DNA from: Acytostelium subglobosum LB1
Lineage: Eukaryota > Evosea > Eumycetozoa > Acytosteliales > Acytosteliaceae
Assembly: GCF_000787575.1 (NCBI RefSeq)
Contig: NW_012236514.1
Location: 1-64,000, forward strand
Direction of reading: 5' to 3'
DNA: 64,000 bases
The position numbers and the translations under genes are program-made. The notes beneath the pieces were generated by a model, which searched no databases, was not told the DNA's origin, and worked only from the letters and a program-made list of their open reading frames with translations. Numbering within the stretch: position 1 is the first letter of the stretch; each line of letters begins with the position of its first letter. Positions 54,739-64,000 of the stretch are shown piece after piece.

Positions 54739-56539
54739 TTAGTTGGACTCCTGGTCCTTCTTCTTGTGCTCGTCGCATTTGGCTTGGAGCAGCTCATGGA
54801 GGTCTGGACTGATCAACAGGTTGGCGGTGCCATTGTTCTCGACGTCCTCAAGGTAGCAGACGAAAATGGTGTCGGTACCAATGCCAATGATGTGAGTGAA
54901 GATGTTGGAAATGCAGAAGGCAAACAGAGCGGCCAGACCAATGGTGATGACGTTGGCCTTGATCGAGCGATCGGTGCAGTAGAGCACAACACTGGCAAAC
55001 AGTGCAGTACCAGCAGTAACCATTATCTTGCCCAACAGCAACACGAATGATCCGATAAAGTCCATGATCACAGCAGTGAACATGTTTCTCTGGATCAAAT
55101 CAAAGCATGCCTTGGTAGCAGTGCAGAAGCTGTATCCGTGCATGGCTATTATGTTGTTTGTTTGATTTGATTGTTAGTATGAATGTCCTATCATTCTTAT
55201 TCAATCAATCAATGTATACATACCAACATAGATGTAACCAAACTTGTTGACCCATCTAACGATACCCTCGACACAGCCAAGGATGCACTGGATGCATGAG
55301 AGGAGCATGACGGCCAACTTGTTCTCGGCGTTGGACTTCTTGGCCAATCTCAACATGAAGGCAAAGAACTCGATAAAGGCAATGACTAAACTGCCCAATG
55401 CCAAACTGCCAAGTGATGTGGTCATGGCACGGCCCAAAGATACAAAGGCATTGGATGATCCAACCTCAGCTATAATAAACAGTGATACAATGTTAGTCAT
55501 CATGGTCGATTGATTGATAATATAATCACTTACAGTTGGCTGAACCTCTGGCAAAGTACCAGTGGGAGACGGCACCAGCGACGACGGATTGGAAGACGGC
55601 AGAGATGTAGGCGGTGACCCAGAGGAAGGCAAAGACCATGTAGAACATGAGGTTTCTGATCTTGTCGTCAAAGTGTGGGAGCTCGTTGCTGTCGCTGCTG
55701 CTGCCACTCCAGTGGATGTTGTGGCCTGGAATGCTGAACAAGTAGACGAATGATGATGTCCAGTATGCCAAGAAACCAATGAAGAACAGAATGACGACGA
55801 TTCCAGTGACAAACACTGATGGGCTGCGCTGCACGCCACGGCAGGTCTCTGTGAACATGGCGCAAGTCAAATCAATGCTTCTTCTCAAATACACAACAAC
55901 TCCAACAAGTAGGAGTCCCAAGATGATTGTGCATCCACCAACGATCATTGTGCTATATAGTTGTATGAGTTGAACATGTTAGATAACCATTCATATTCTT
56001 CCCTGTGCTGGATTAATGTATACATACGCTTCACTTGACTCCTTGTGTCCGAGGAACATAAAGAAGATGCCGACAATGATGACGAGGGCAACACCGAGAC
56101 ACATGGTGAGGTAGATGAAGAAACGAGTGAATCTCTTGAGCAGCTCCATCCAGAGGGCAGCGACGGTGAAGGCGACCAGCACTGAATAGATGAGCACGTC
56201 CTTGTTCTGACGCATCTGTGCGACAGCATCCTGCAGGCCATCGACAATGACCGTGGAGTTGTGTCCGTTGATGAATGTGTTGGATGGCACCAATTGGCCT
56301 GGTTGACCACGCGAGTATGCAATACCCGAGATCACAGCCATACCAATCACGACCAACAAGAACAAAATACCAAACAATATATCATTACATGATCTTGATG
56401 TTGGTCTTGCCTTTCCAGTGGTCGAATCATCCTCCTTACTATATTTTCCACTTCCACCTCTCTTCTGCTGATAATCATATGGCAGACCACTGCTTGGATC
56501 CAGCAGTGGTTTTCTCAAGTCATCCTCTTGTGACCACAT
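54739..56539 (-). CDS. Choline transporter-like protein (CTL/SLC44 family)
   Basis: Four exons (56539-56028, 55952-55534, 55469-55224, 55145-54739) join in phase to 527 residues. After a polar 50-residue cytoplasmic start there are about ten hydrophobic helices. CTL landmarks are the NDILFGILFL first helix, the EVGSSNAF/SLG segment, SCIQCILGCVEGIVRWVNKF, and the C-terminal HGYSFCTATKACFDLIQRN followed by VLLLGKIMV. The family moves choline or ethanolamine across plasma or organelle membranes. The substrate here is inferred from family only. The tail is charged (EHKKKDQESN). Confidence 0.92.
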
Positions 56540-57135
56540 TATCTATCTATCTATAATCTATTTATCTAATCAATATATATTATATAATCTTCTTCTTCTT
56601 CTTCTTCTTCTTCTTCGTCTTCGTAACTTTGCAAACTACTGTTGTTGATACTATTTAAACTAATATTATATTATATATAATATTAGTATTTAGTATGTAT
56701 ATGTATATGAATGAATGAATGAAGTAATGTATAGATAACAAACTAATACGTGAATGAATAAATGAGAGTGAATGAATGAGCTGGAGGTGTCAACTCTTTG
56801 AGTGTGTGTGTGTGAGTGTAATTCAATTCCTATTCATCCACACACTTCCTCAACCTCCCTCATACAAACAAACACACAAGTTTATTTTATTTTATTTATT
56901 TATCAATGTCAACTCTCACAAAACCGGGAGTGTGAGCTGCCTCCCATTCCCACACGACCACCTGCAGAGTTTGTTTTGTCTTGCGTGCTTGCGAACGAAG
57001 ATGGAGGTCCATCAACACAAACATTGTCAAAGAAGAAGACCATGATCGAATGGCTTTGGTTCAAGTTCTAAGACCAAAGGGTAGGGTTAATGGATAGGTT
57101 AACATATTTAATGTTTGTTATTATATCATTGATGT
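56540..57135. other. Spacer with a CTT microsatellite
   Basis: 596 bases: the SLC44 promoter side and the SLY1 3' side. (CTT)n lies at about 56589-56616, followed by a TTTGCAAACTA element (56628-56638) close to the SLC44 start and (ATGA)/(TTTTA) runs. No gene is supported. Confidence 0.5.
56589..56616. repeat. (CTT)n microsatellite
   Basis: About nine CTT units 50 bp upstream of the SLC44 start codon, so it lies in its promoter or 5' leader. Confidence 0.85.
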
Positions 57136-59221
57136 TCACAAGCTCAGTTCTTTGGTCTGTTCTATGAACTCTTTAGATGTCAACAACTCTGTAGTTCCAT
57201 AAATGATCTTCTTGTTTTGTTTCTAAATTGTATTGAGTTAGTGAATGATTGAATNGGAAGTGCAATGATTGAAATAGACTTACCTTGGCAAAGTCTTGAA
57301 GATTCTGATATTCAACATAGTTGCCACCTCCTACTACAAATACAATGGCATCCTTGAATGGTGAGGTACGTCTGGTGACATTATTCTTGTTCTGTATCTT
57401 TGGATCCAGGTAGATATAGTCGGCATCCAATGTGTTTTTGAGGTCCATTATAGACTCGACAACTCTAGTCACAAACAAGTCCTTGCTCTTTGGCAACAAT
57501 GATCGTACACCTTGTGAGAAGTAGTTGGTGAATGATTCAACAGGCTAGATAATACATAATAAGTTAGTAATCAATCCAATCCAGTCCTGGACAATTGTTT
57601 GTATTGTACATACAGTGAACATTTGTAGGAATCCACTGGCTTTGGCAGTGGCTGAGGATGACTGGCTTGATGAATTGACTATGGCCAGACTCTCTTTGAA
57701 TGCTTTGTTCTTCTTGATGTACTCGATCGATTTTAGGTCCGCACCCATACCCTTGAGCGCCTCCTCGAATTGCTCCATCTCTGGTACGGTCTTGGACGAC
57801 ATGAAGTAGATGAGGAATAGACGCACCTTGTCCTCGAGCGTTCCTCTGCCACCATCCTTGCCAAATGGTGGACTGGTGATGAGCGATGTCAGCTCCTTCT
57901 TGTCGACGAGTGATCGTGTGATGATGGCCTCCTCCATCGAGAAGAAGTAGTCGATCTGTCGATCACGGATGTGCTTCATCAGGTCGGTGGCCAGGTTGGT
58001 GTGCAGGTCGATCAGACGCTTCTTCTCCTTGAGCGAGCTGACCAGGTCGCCCAGGCCCTTGGCGCGGTTCTCGACCGAGGCCTGCTTGCCGGGCTCCGTG
58101 CTGCTGTCGTCCGTCACATCGGTCATATAGCCGATCTTCTCCTTCTCGGCGGTGTAGTCGCTGATGGCGGCCTTGACCTCGCCGGCCACGTTGGGGAACG
58201 GAGCGCCAGTGTTATTCTGCCAGAACGTGTCGATTGACGAGTCGAGGTCGTAGGGGACGCGCTTGGTCTGATTGTCGTTGGTGACTTCCACCTTGACACG
58301 GTTGAGCTTCATATCGAGAATGTCGTGTGCCAATGCCTGGTAGGTCCACGGATGATGCATCATCACAGACAGATCAATGTTTCGGTCGAGCAGGATGAGT
58401 ACCGGGCGTTGGTAGATCGACATGGCGCCGCTGCTGTTCTCATTGGCGCTGAACAGGTTGCCCGACGTGGCCAGATGCTGGCTGATCTTCTTCTCGAGCG
58501 CCTGTGCGATCATCTCGGCCGCCGTGTTCTTGGGGCATCGGATAATGGGCACGACGCCCATCGTCACCAGCACAGAGAACAACGAGTCGACAACGATGTC
58601 CATGTTCTCCTGCGCCTTGGTATCCTTGATCGCGTTGTTGTTGAATGATGCGTATGATGAGTGTGGACTGTTCAGCACGAACAGGTCCTTCTCGAGCGAG
58701 ATGTAGTTGAGGAACTGGTCGTGTACCTTGGACACGAGATGCACAACATCATACTGTATCGTGAGCGTTGCCAACTCCTCGAGCAGCGCCGTGGGCACCT
58801 TTGTGGCAAAGTTGACATAGACGCTGTCGTACAAGTGATTGCGGCAGTCCTCAGCAATGCGCTTGATGTTGTCTTGTGTCGGCATGACAAAGTAGATAGC
58901 AGGCACGTCCTGGATGGGCTGGCGCTCGCTGTGCAGCATCAGATGCAGTGTGATGCCCTGCTGGCGCAGCAGACCCTTGGTCAAGATTGGTGCAATGATC
59001 GTGCTGCAGTACTGATCGAATATCAACACTTTCCAGACCTCCTGCCAATTGGTCTTTGAGTCATTGACCGACTTGACATTCAACATCCTATTGACCGACT
59101 CTATCTGGCTATCGCGAATTGAGAAAGCGTCTGCATCCCTCTCTTTATGTGCGTGAGCAGCGTTGAACACGCCACTACTTGATGAACCATGTGTAGTAGT
59201 AGTTGTACTGCTTGACTTCAT
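57136..59221 (-). CDS. sly1: SLY1 (SCFD1), Sec1/Munc18 protein for ER-Golgi fusion
   Basis: Three exons (59221-57614, 57544-57284, 57222-57136) join in phase to 651 residues. SM-family landmarks are [72 protein letters not shown] and the C-terminal [13 protein letters not shown]. The [11 protein letters not shown] phrase is typical of the Sly1 branch rather than Vps33 or Vps45. Sly1 binds syntaxin-5-type SNAREs and primes ER-Golgi fusion. The single ambiguous base of the window (57255) falls inside the second intron and does not affect coding. Divergent with SAC1: 214 bp between start codons. Confidence 0.95.
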
Positions 59222-59435
59222 CTATATATATATATATATAACTATATCTTTGTTTGTGTGTATTTGATTGAAAGAATGAATGAATAAATGAAGTGCACAT
59301 TTGTGTTAATCTTTGAAATTGAGTGGTTTGCTCACACTTTGATGATGAATCACACATCTTCTGACTCATTCAATCATCTAATACTACAATTAATAATAAT
59401 AATATATACATACATATTATAGAGATACAGTAGTT
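59222..59435. promoter_or_regulatory. Shared divergent promoter region of SLY1 and SAC1
   Basis: Only 214 bases lie between outward-facing start codons. A TA run sits beside the SLY1 start (59222-59240) and AT-rich sequence beside the SAC1 start. Both transcripts must be driven from here. Confidence 0.55.
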
Positions 59436-61276
59436 ATGACAGACTTCAAGGTCATCAGAACAAGTGACCGTGTGTTGGTCATCCCAGCCGACCCTGAAAC
59501 TCTACCTTATCCAATTGCTTTCGATTGTAACACTGGAGTATGCCAACGATTGGAACAGGGCTACTTTGATAGAGCAGAGGGCGAGAAGGTAGCCACAACA
59601 GAGCCATTCAAGGCTTCTTGTCTATTGGGCACGATACAGTTGTTCTCAGGTCGCTACCTCATGGTGGCCACAAAGACAAAGCGCGTCGCCGTGTTGCCAA
59701 AGGACCAGCACAGCGTGTTCCGCGTGGACAAAGCCACTCTGATACCATTTGCACTGGACCAGCTCAGTAGACTGACATCGGCAGCAAGGAGGACTGAGGA
59801 GCAGGCTTACTTGGACATGTTTGAATGGATGCTCAATGGCGTGGCCGCCTTCTACTTCTCCTTCGAGATGGACATCACACATACACGACAGCGCGCTTTG
59901 TTGCGACCGACGCAGCCAGACGCCCGCTTCTTCTGGAACCAGCAGTATGTGCAGGAGCTGATCGATGGCAACTGCTCCGACTGGGTCGTCCCCATCACCA
60001 TGGGCTTTGTCCAACAGAAGCTGTTTGCGCACGACGAGAAGTACTATCGATTGACTTTGATGTCTCGCCGTAACATGGTGCGCGCCGGAACACGATACTT
60101 TATGCGCGGTGCCGACAACAAGGGCAACGTGGCCAACTACGTGGAGACCGAGCAGATCTTTGAGCAGCACAAGCCCGATTCCGATGACCCGACCTACACC
60201 GCCTTTGTCCAGGTGCGCGGCTCAATCCCCGTGCTCTGGTCACAGTATCCCGATCTCAACTATAAGATCCGCGTCAAGTTCAATGGAAACGATGCCGAGC
60301 ACTTCCACGCAGTGCGCGAACACTTTGTCGCTCTACAGGATCTCTATCGCGACACCACTGCCGTCAACCTGGTCAACAAGCGTGGCGACGAGGGACGTCT
60401 GGGCGAGTCGTACCAGAAGCATGTTCAGCGCCTGTCCACCGACACCCGTTACATCTGGTTCGACTTCAACGCGGAATGCAAGCACACGCACATGGACAAG
60501 CTGTCACAGCTACTGGACAAGACCAAGGATAGTCTGACACGTGATGGATTCCTGCATGTGAGCGAGGGCAAGGTCATCGCCATGCAAAAAGGCATCGTTC
60601 GCACCAACTGCATCGACAACCTCGATCGTACCAATGTTGTCCAGACTCTCTTTGCCCTGCGCAGTCTAGAGATGCAGCTTGAGACCCTTTCACTCCCTAA
60701 TGGAATCCTCCAGTCTTCAACCTTTAGTCCGATCTTTAAGAATAGTAAGTTGTTTGATTGATTGAACGAGTAAGCGTAGGACTGACATGAACATTGCGAA
60801 CAGTATGGGCAGATAATGCGGATGATATTAGCAAGCAATACTCTGGTACTGGAGCGTTGAAGAGTGACTTTACAAGGACTGGCAAGGTCAGCATCAAGGG
60901 CATGTTGAAGGATGGCCAGAACAGCATTAGTAGATACTATAAGAACAACTTTAACGATGGATTCAGACAGGATGCTTACAACCTGTTCACAGGAGTCTAC
61001 GTGATCGATCATGATGCAGCAACATCCGAAAAGTCACTGCGCAGACCCAATCACAAGACGCATATATTATATATCCTATCACTAATGATTGCACTGGCCG
61101 CATGGATACATTATAGCTACATACCAGCATCTACATCATTTGTTGGTGGCTTTATAACATTCATCATCTATTGGATTGGCGCCATCATACTCATTGGATA
61201 CCTACTCAAGCAGTGCAACAATTTATTGATCGACTGGCCGTGTCTAGTTCCGCTGGCTGGACGCGTTCAAACATAA
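59436..61276 (+). CDS. sac1: SAC1-type phosphoinositide phosphatase
   Basis: Two exons (59436-60744, 60804-61276) give 593 residues, the usual Sac1 length. The SAC domain shows FYFSFEMDITHTRQR, YYRLTLMSRRNMVRAGTRY, the RGSIPVLWSQ block and the catalytic CX5R(T) motif in TNCIDNLDRTNVVQ near residue 390. The intron splits just before WADNADDISKQYSGTGALK. Two hydrophobic helices near the C-terminus (about 520-580) anchor it in ER/Golgi membranes. It dephosphorylates PI4P and related lipids at ER contact sites and in the early secretory pathway. Confidence 0.96.
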
Positions 61277-61624
61277 ATATCCCACCATTCAATCAGTCAG
61301 TCGTTTGTATAAGTCACGTGAACATGAACATGCAACGCTTTCACATGCCAGCAATCAGTGATTGATTGATTGTGAGAAGCAATCTCTTCCCACATTCCAC
61401 CAACTTTTGTTTGGATTCATGTGAGTGAGAAGCTGCCACTTCGCAATTTCTTTTTTGTTTCCTTTGTTGACGCGTGTGGATTGTTGTGGCGACAGACCTG
61501 GAACAAGTTGGAATGTTGACTGACTCAATTATTATTAATAGACAAGTACTTGTACAATCATATATATATAATAATATAATTATAGTAGCAATCATACAAA
61601 TAATCAAACATCAATTAATTAAAA
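61277..61624. promoter_or_regulatory. eRF1 upstream region
   Basis: 348 bases between SAC1 and eRF1. A TATA-rich stretch (61560-61580) precedes the start codon. No other element is recognised. Confidence 0.4.
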
Positions 61625-63052
61625 ATGCAAACTGAAGGAGAACAAGAAATGGATAAGCAGGTGGAGCAGTGGAAGGTCAGGAAGCTCATCAAGAATCTGG
61701 AGGAGGCAAGAGGGTATGTATTAATTAATTATCCAATTAACCAATCAATGATTGCATACTAACATAATATTAATACTTTAATATATAGTGTCGGAACATC
61801 AATGATATCATTGGTAATTAGACCAGGTGATCAGATATCAAGGGTGAACAAGATGTTGGCAGAGGAGAATGGAACGGCCGCTCATATCAAGTCGAGAGTG
61901 AACCGTATTTCGGTGCAGAATGCAATCTCTGCTGCACAGTCCAAGTTGAAGCTGTACAATAATGTTCCAGCCAATGGTTTGGTTATCTATTGTGGCCAGA
62001 TAACCACTGATGATGGCAAGGACAAGCGTGTTAACATTGACATTGAGCCATTCAAGCCAATCAACACGTCACTCTACCTCTGTGACAACAAGTTCCACAC
62101 GGCTGCCTTGGGTGAGCTGTTGGAGTCCGACGAGAAGTATGGCTTCATCATCGTCGATGGCAATGGCGCACTCTTTGGTGTTCTGTGCGGCAACACCAGG
62201 ACGGTACTCCACAAGATCACTGTGGACTTGCCCAAGAAGCATGGTCGTGGAGGTCAGTCAGCGCTGAGATTCTCTCGTCTCAGAGTGGAGAAGCGTCACA
62301 ACTATGTGCGCAAGGTGGCCGAGTTGGCCGCCCAGCTGTACATCGCCAATGACAAGGTGACCGTCAACGGACTGGTCTTGGCCGGCTCAGCCGACTTCAA
62401 AAACGACCTGAACAACTCGGACATATTCGATCCCAGACTCAGGGAGCGTGTCCTCAAGGTCGTCGACATCTCGTATGGCGGTGACAATGGATTCAATCAA
62501 GCCATAGAGCTCTCTGCCGAGTTCCTGTCCAATGTCAAGTTTGTCCAGGAGAAGAAGTTGGTCGTCTCATTCTTTGACGAGATCGCCAAGGACACTGGCA
62601 AGGTGTGCTTTGGTGTTGCCGACACCATCCGTGCACTCGACATGGGTGCCATTCAGACACTCATCGTCTGGGAGAACCTTGAGGTGACTCGCTACGAGAT
62701 CAAGTTGCCCTCAGAGGAGAAGTCCAAGGTGCTCTACTTGAACCGTCAGCAGGAGCGCGATCAATCATTCATGAAGGATGCTGCCACTGGTGTGGAGTAT
62801 GAGTTGATCGAGGCCATGCCTTTGGTTGAGTGGTTCGCCAATCACTACCGAAAGTTTGGCGCTCACTTGGAGTTAGTGTCCAACCGCTCAGAGGTCGGTG
62901 CCCAGTTCTGCAATGGATTCGGTGGCATCGGTGGTATATTGAGATACCGTCTGGACATGGCTACACTCAATGACTATGACAACATCAGTGCCGCAGACCA
63001 TGACGATGATGACTACGACAGTGACTTTGACTCATCGGATAGTGACTTATGA
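61625..63052 (+). CDS. erf1: Eukaryotic peptide chain release factor eRF1
   Basis: Two exons (61625-61713, 61789-63052) give 450 residues. eRF1 recognises all three stop codons in the ribosomal A site and triggers peptide release. Seen: the GGQ motif in [17 protein letters not shown], the YxCxxxF motif in [22 protein letters not shown], and the C-domain [13 protein letters not shown] ahead of an Asp/Ser-rich acidic tail where other eRF1 proteins also end. Odd: the normally invariant TASNIKS is TAAHIKS here (Ser to Ala and Asn to His at nucleotides 61881-61886). The stop is TGA followed by CTA, a known leaky context, with a long in-frame extension (next entry). Confidence 0.96.
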
Positions 63053-63328
63053 CTAAATGACCAAGAGGTGACCTCCTCTGAGGTCAACAAACAAGACAGC
63101 AGCAGCAGCAGCAGCAGTGGCCTCACTCGAGGCCAAACTTCCAAGATTGGACATGGACCACATGGTCAAGGCAAGTCCAATACAAACAATGGAAGTGGAC
63201 ACATACCATCTGGAGGTGGAAACAATGGTGGTAGTGTCCAAAACAAGAGTCCAACAACCAACACGCTTCAAAAGAGTGGTGGTAGTGGACTATTGGTGAA
63301 CAAGACAAGACAGGGTGGTGCAGCGTAA
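63053..63328 (+). other. In-phase readthrough extension of eRF1 (91 codons)
   Basis: Directly after the eRF1 TGA the same frame stays open for 91 codons to a TAA at 63326-63328. It reads LNDQEVTSSEVNKQDSSS and continues Ser/Gly/Asn/Lys/Gln-rich, ending LLVNKTRQGGAA. It has no ATG near its start, so independent translation is unlikely. Composition is coding-like (AGC-encoded Ser run at 63097-63117, GGTGGTAGT repeats) and unlike the AT-rich 3' flanks of neighbouring genes. Alternatives are a 45-nt intron removing the TGA, or chance. Confidence 0.55.
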
Positions 63329-63792
63329 ACATAATATTGATGCTACAATCCACCAAAGTAGATGCATGTATATTATACAAACATCATGATCATCACAATG
63401 ATCACAATCATCATAATCACAATCACACACCAATCCAAACCCTATCTTACCTCCAACATATCAACTACATATGTGCCCATGGTCCAAGAGTATCAAGCCA
63501 TCAGTTGATTGAGGATTGATCATCAACAACTAAGGTCATAATACAATAAACATCATTATTGATTGACAAATAATCAAAGGTTTGTCCTATTTTGGATCAT
63601 GTCATTGTGATACCCCCTATTTCCTATTTGGGTGCACCCGACTAACTTGTCGAACTATTCACAAGCCCGATTTTTTACGTTTCAAAGGGATTGAGGTGCA
63701 TTGTACAAGATACTTTGAAGAGAGAATTCTATTATTCTTACATTCATTCATTATACAGGTACATTGATACAGATAATATATATAAAACAATC
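63329..63792. other. Spacer downstream of eRF1
   Basis: 464 bases of AT-rich sequence with CATCATGAT/AATCATCA runs (63380-63430). It carries the eRF1 3' end and the promoter of the next gene. No gene is seen. Confidence 0.45.
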
Positions 63793-64000
63793 ATGCTTGT
63801 TGATAATGGACCATTAACAAAGAATGGTGGAGGCGGAGGTGGTGGTAGTCATGGAGTAGAGATGGAGAGTACACATCAACAATCAACTCCATTGATAAGA
63901 AAGAGATCATCATATTATAAGCTCAGTTCATTGACTCGAAAATACCCATATGACAACAGCAAGGATGACGAACTTGATAAATGTTTGACACTGATAGATA
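63793..64000 (+). CDS. N-terminus of an unrecognised protein (cut by window edge)
   Basis: An ATG at 63793 opens a frame that runs to the window end (69 codons). It starts MLVDNGPLTKN, has a run of seven glycines, then a polar stretch containing HQQSTPLIRKRSSYYKLSS and KYPYDNSKDDELDKC. A TATATA sequence lies about 20 bp upstream. There is too little sequence to name a family. Confidence 0.5.
   Translation, partial: MLVDNGPLTKNGGGGGGGSHGVEMESTHQQSTPLIRKRSSYYKLSSLTRKYPYDNSKDDELDKCLTLID

Noticed and set aside
56776-57071. Two overlapping plus-strand frames of about 89 codons
   Set aside because: They overlap each other in different frames and contain only AT-rich or microsatellite-derived residues.
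57255-57255. Ambiguous base N
   Set aside because: It lies inside an intron of SLY1 and has no effect on the protein.
63003-63067. A 45-nt intron (GTGACT...CAAG) that would remove the eRF1 TGA
   Set aside because: It would keep frame and has a TGACTAAA branch-like word, but it is shorter than any intron seen here (minimum 59 nt) and GTGACT is a poor donor. It is kept as the main alternative to readthrough, to be settled by RNA-seq.
1-64000. Stop-codon reassignment suggested by the odd eRF1 motif
   Set aside because: TAA, TAG and TGA each end well-supported genes at their expected C-termini (for example TAG in the ELMO and ArfGAP genes, TGA in SLY1), so the standard code holds.
1-64000. Mobile elements, virus-like elements, CRISPR arrays or tRNA genes
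   Set aside because: No transposase, reverse transcriptase, integrase or capsid frame, no terminal repeats with target duplications, no spaced repeat array and no convincing cloverleaf were found. Repeats present are microsatellites and TGAT/ATCA runs.

Overview
The window is a gene-dense piece of a dictyostelid (social amoeba) nuclear genome. The taxon is an inference. It rests on a discoidin I-type lectin, an F-box/FNIP-repeat protein, a signal-peptide/IPT-TIG/EGF surface protein, a tandem B-box plus beta-propeller family, and many short introns (mostly 59-110 nt) with GTAAGT or GTATGT donors and TACTAAY-like branch sites. Coding DNA is roughly balanced in base composition, while spacers and introns are AT-rich and full of TGAT/ATCA tetranucleotide runs. 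That fits a less AT-biased dictyostelid better than D. discoideum itself.

Layout. 1-3.6 kb: start of an unknown gene and an intronless protein with a weak terpene-synthase pattern. 3.7-8.2 kb: two ribosome-biogenesis DEAD-box helicases (DDX47/Rrp3 and DDX10/Dbp4) head to head. 8.2-9.3 kb: an ELMO-domain protein. 9.5-17.9 kb: five tandem B-box/beta-propeller genes, two of them broken. 18-27.8 kb: GAR formyltransferase, CCT6, a membrane J-protein, an ERF4/Golgin-A7-like membrane protein, an EMAPII-type tRNA-binding cofactor and an unassigned helical protein. 28-34.3 kb: ribosomal proteins L3 and L7 flanking a sigma-like GST and an ArfGAP2/3. 35-39.5 kb: a 65-residue gene with a 5-nt first exon, a structured RNA candidate, a membrane-anchored Cu/Zn SOD and a TPR/J-domain co-chaperone. 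39.6-47.3 kb: condensin CAP-G in 11 exons, the FNIP protein, and a 2OG-oxygenase-like protein lacking one iron ligand. 47.5-56.5 kb: the Tgr-like surface protein, discoidin and a CTL/SLC44 transporter. 57-61.3 kb: SLY1 and SAC1 head to head. 61.6-63.3 kb: eRF1. The window ends inside an unknown gene.

Most genes are unrelated housekeeping loci. Two divergent pairs share a pathway: DDX47/DDX10 (rRNA processing) and SLY1/SAC1 (ER-Golgi membrane). The most striking locus is eRF1. Its stop codon is TGA followed by CTA, the known leaky context, and a 91-codon open frame continues in phase after it. The same protein carries a departure from the near-universal NIKS stop-recognition motif. No mobile element, virus-like element, CRISPR array or tRNA gene was recognised.
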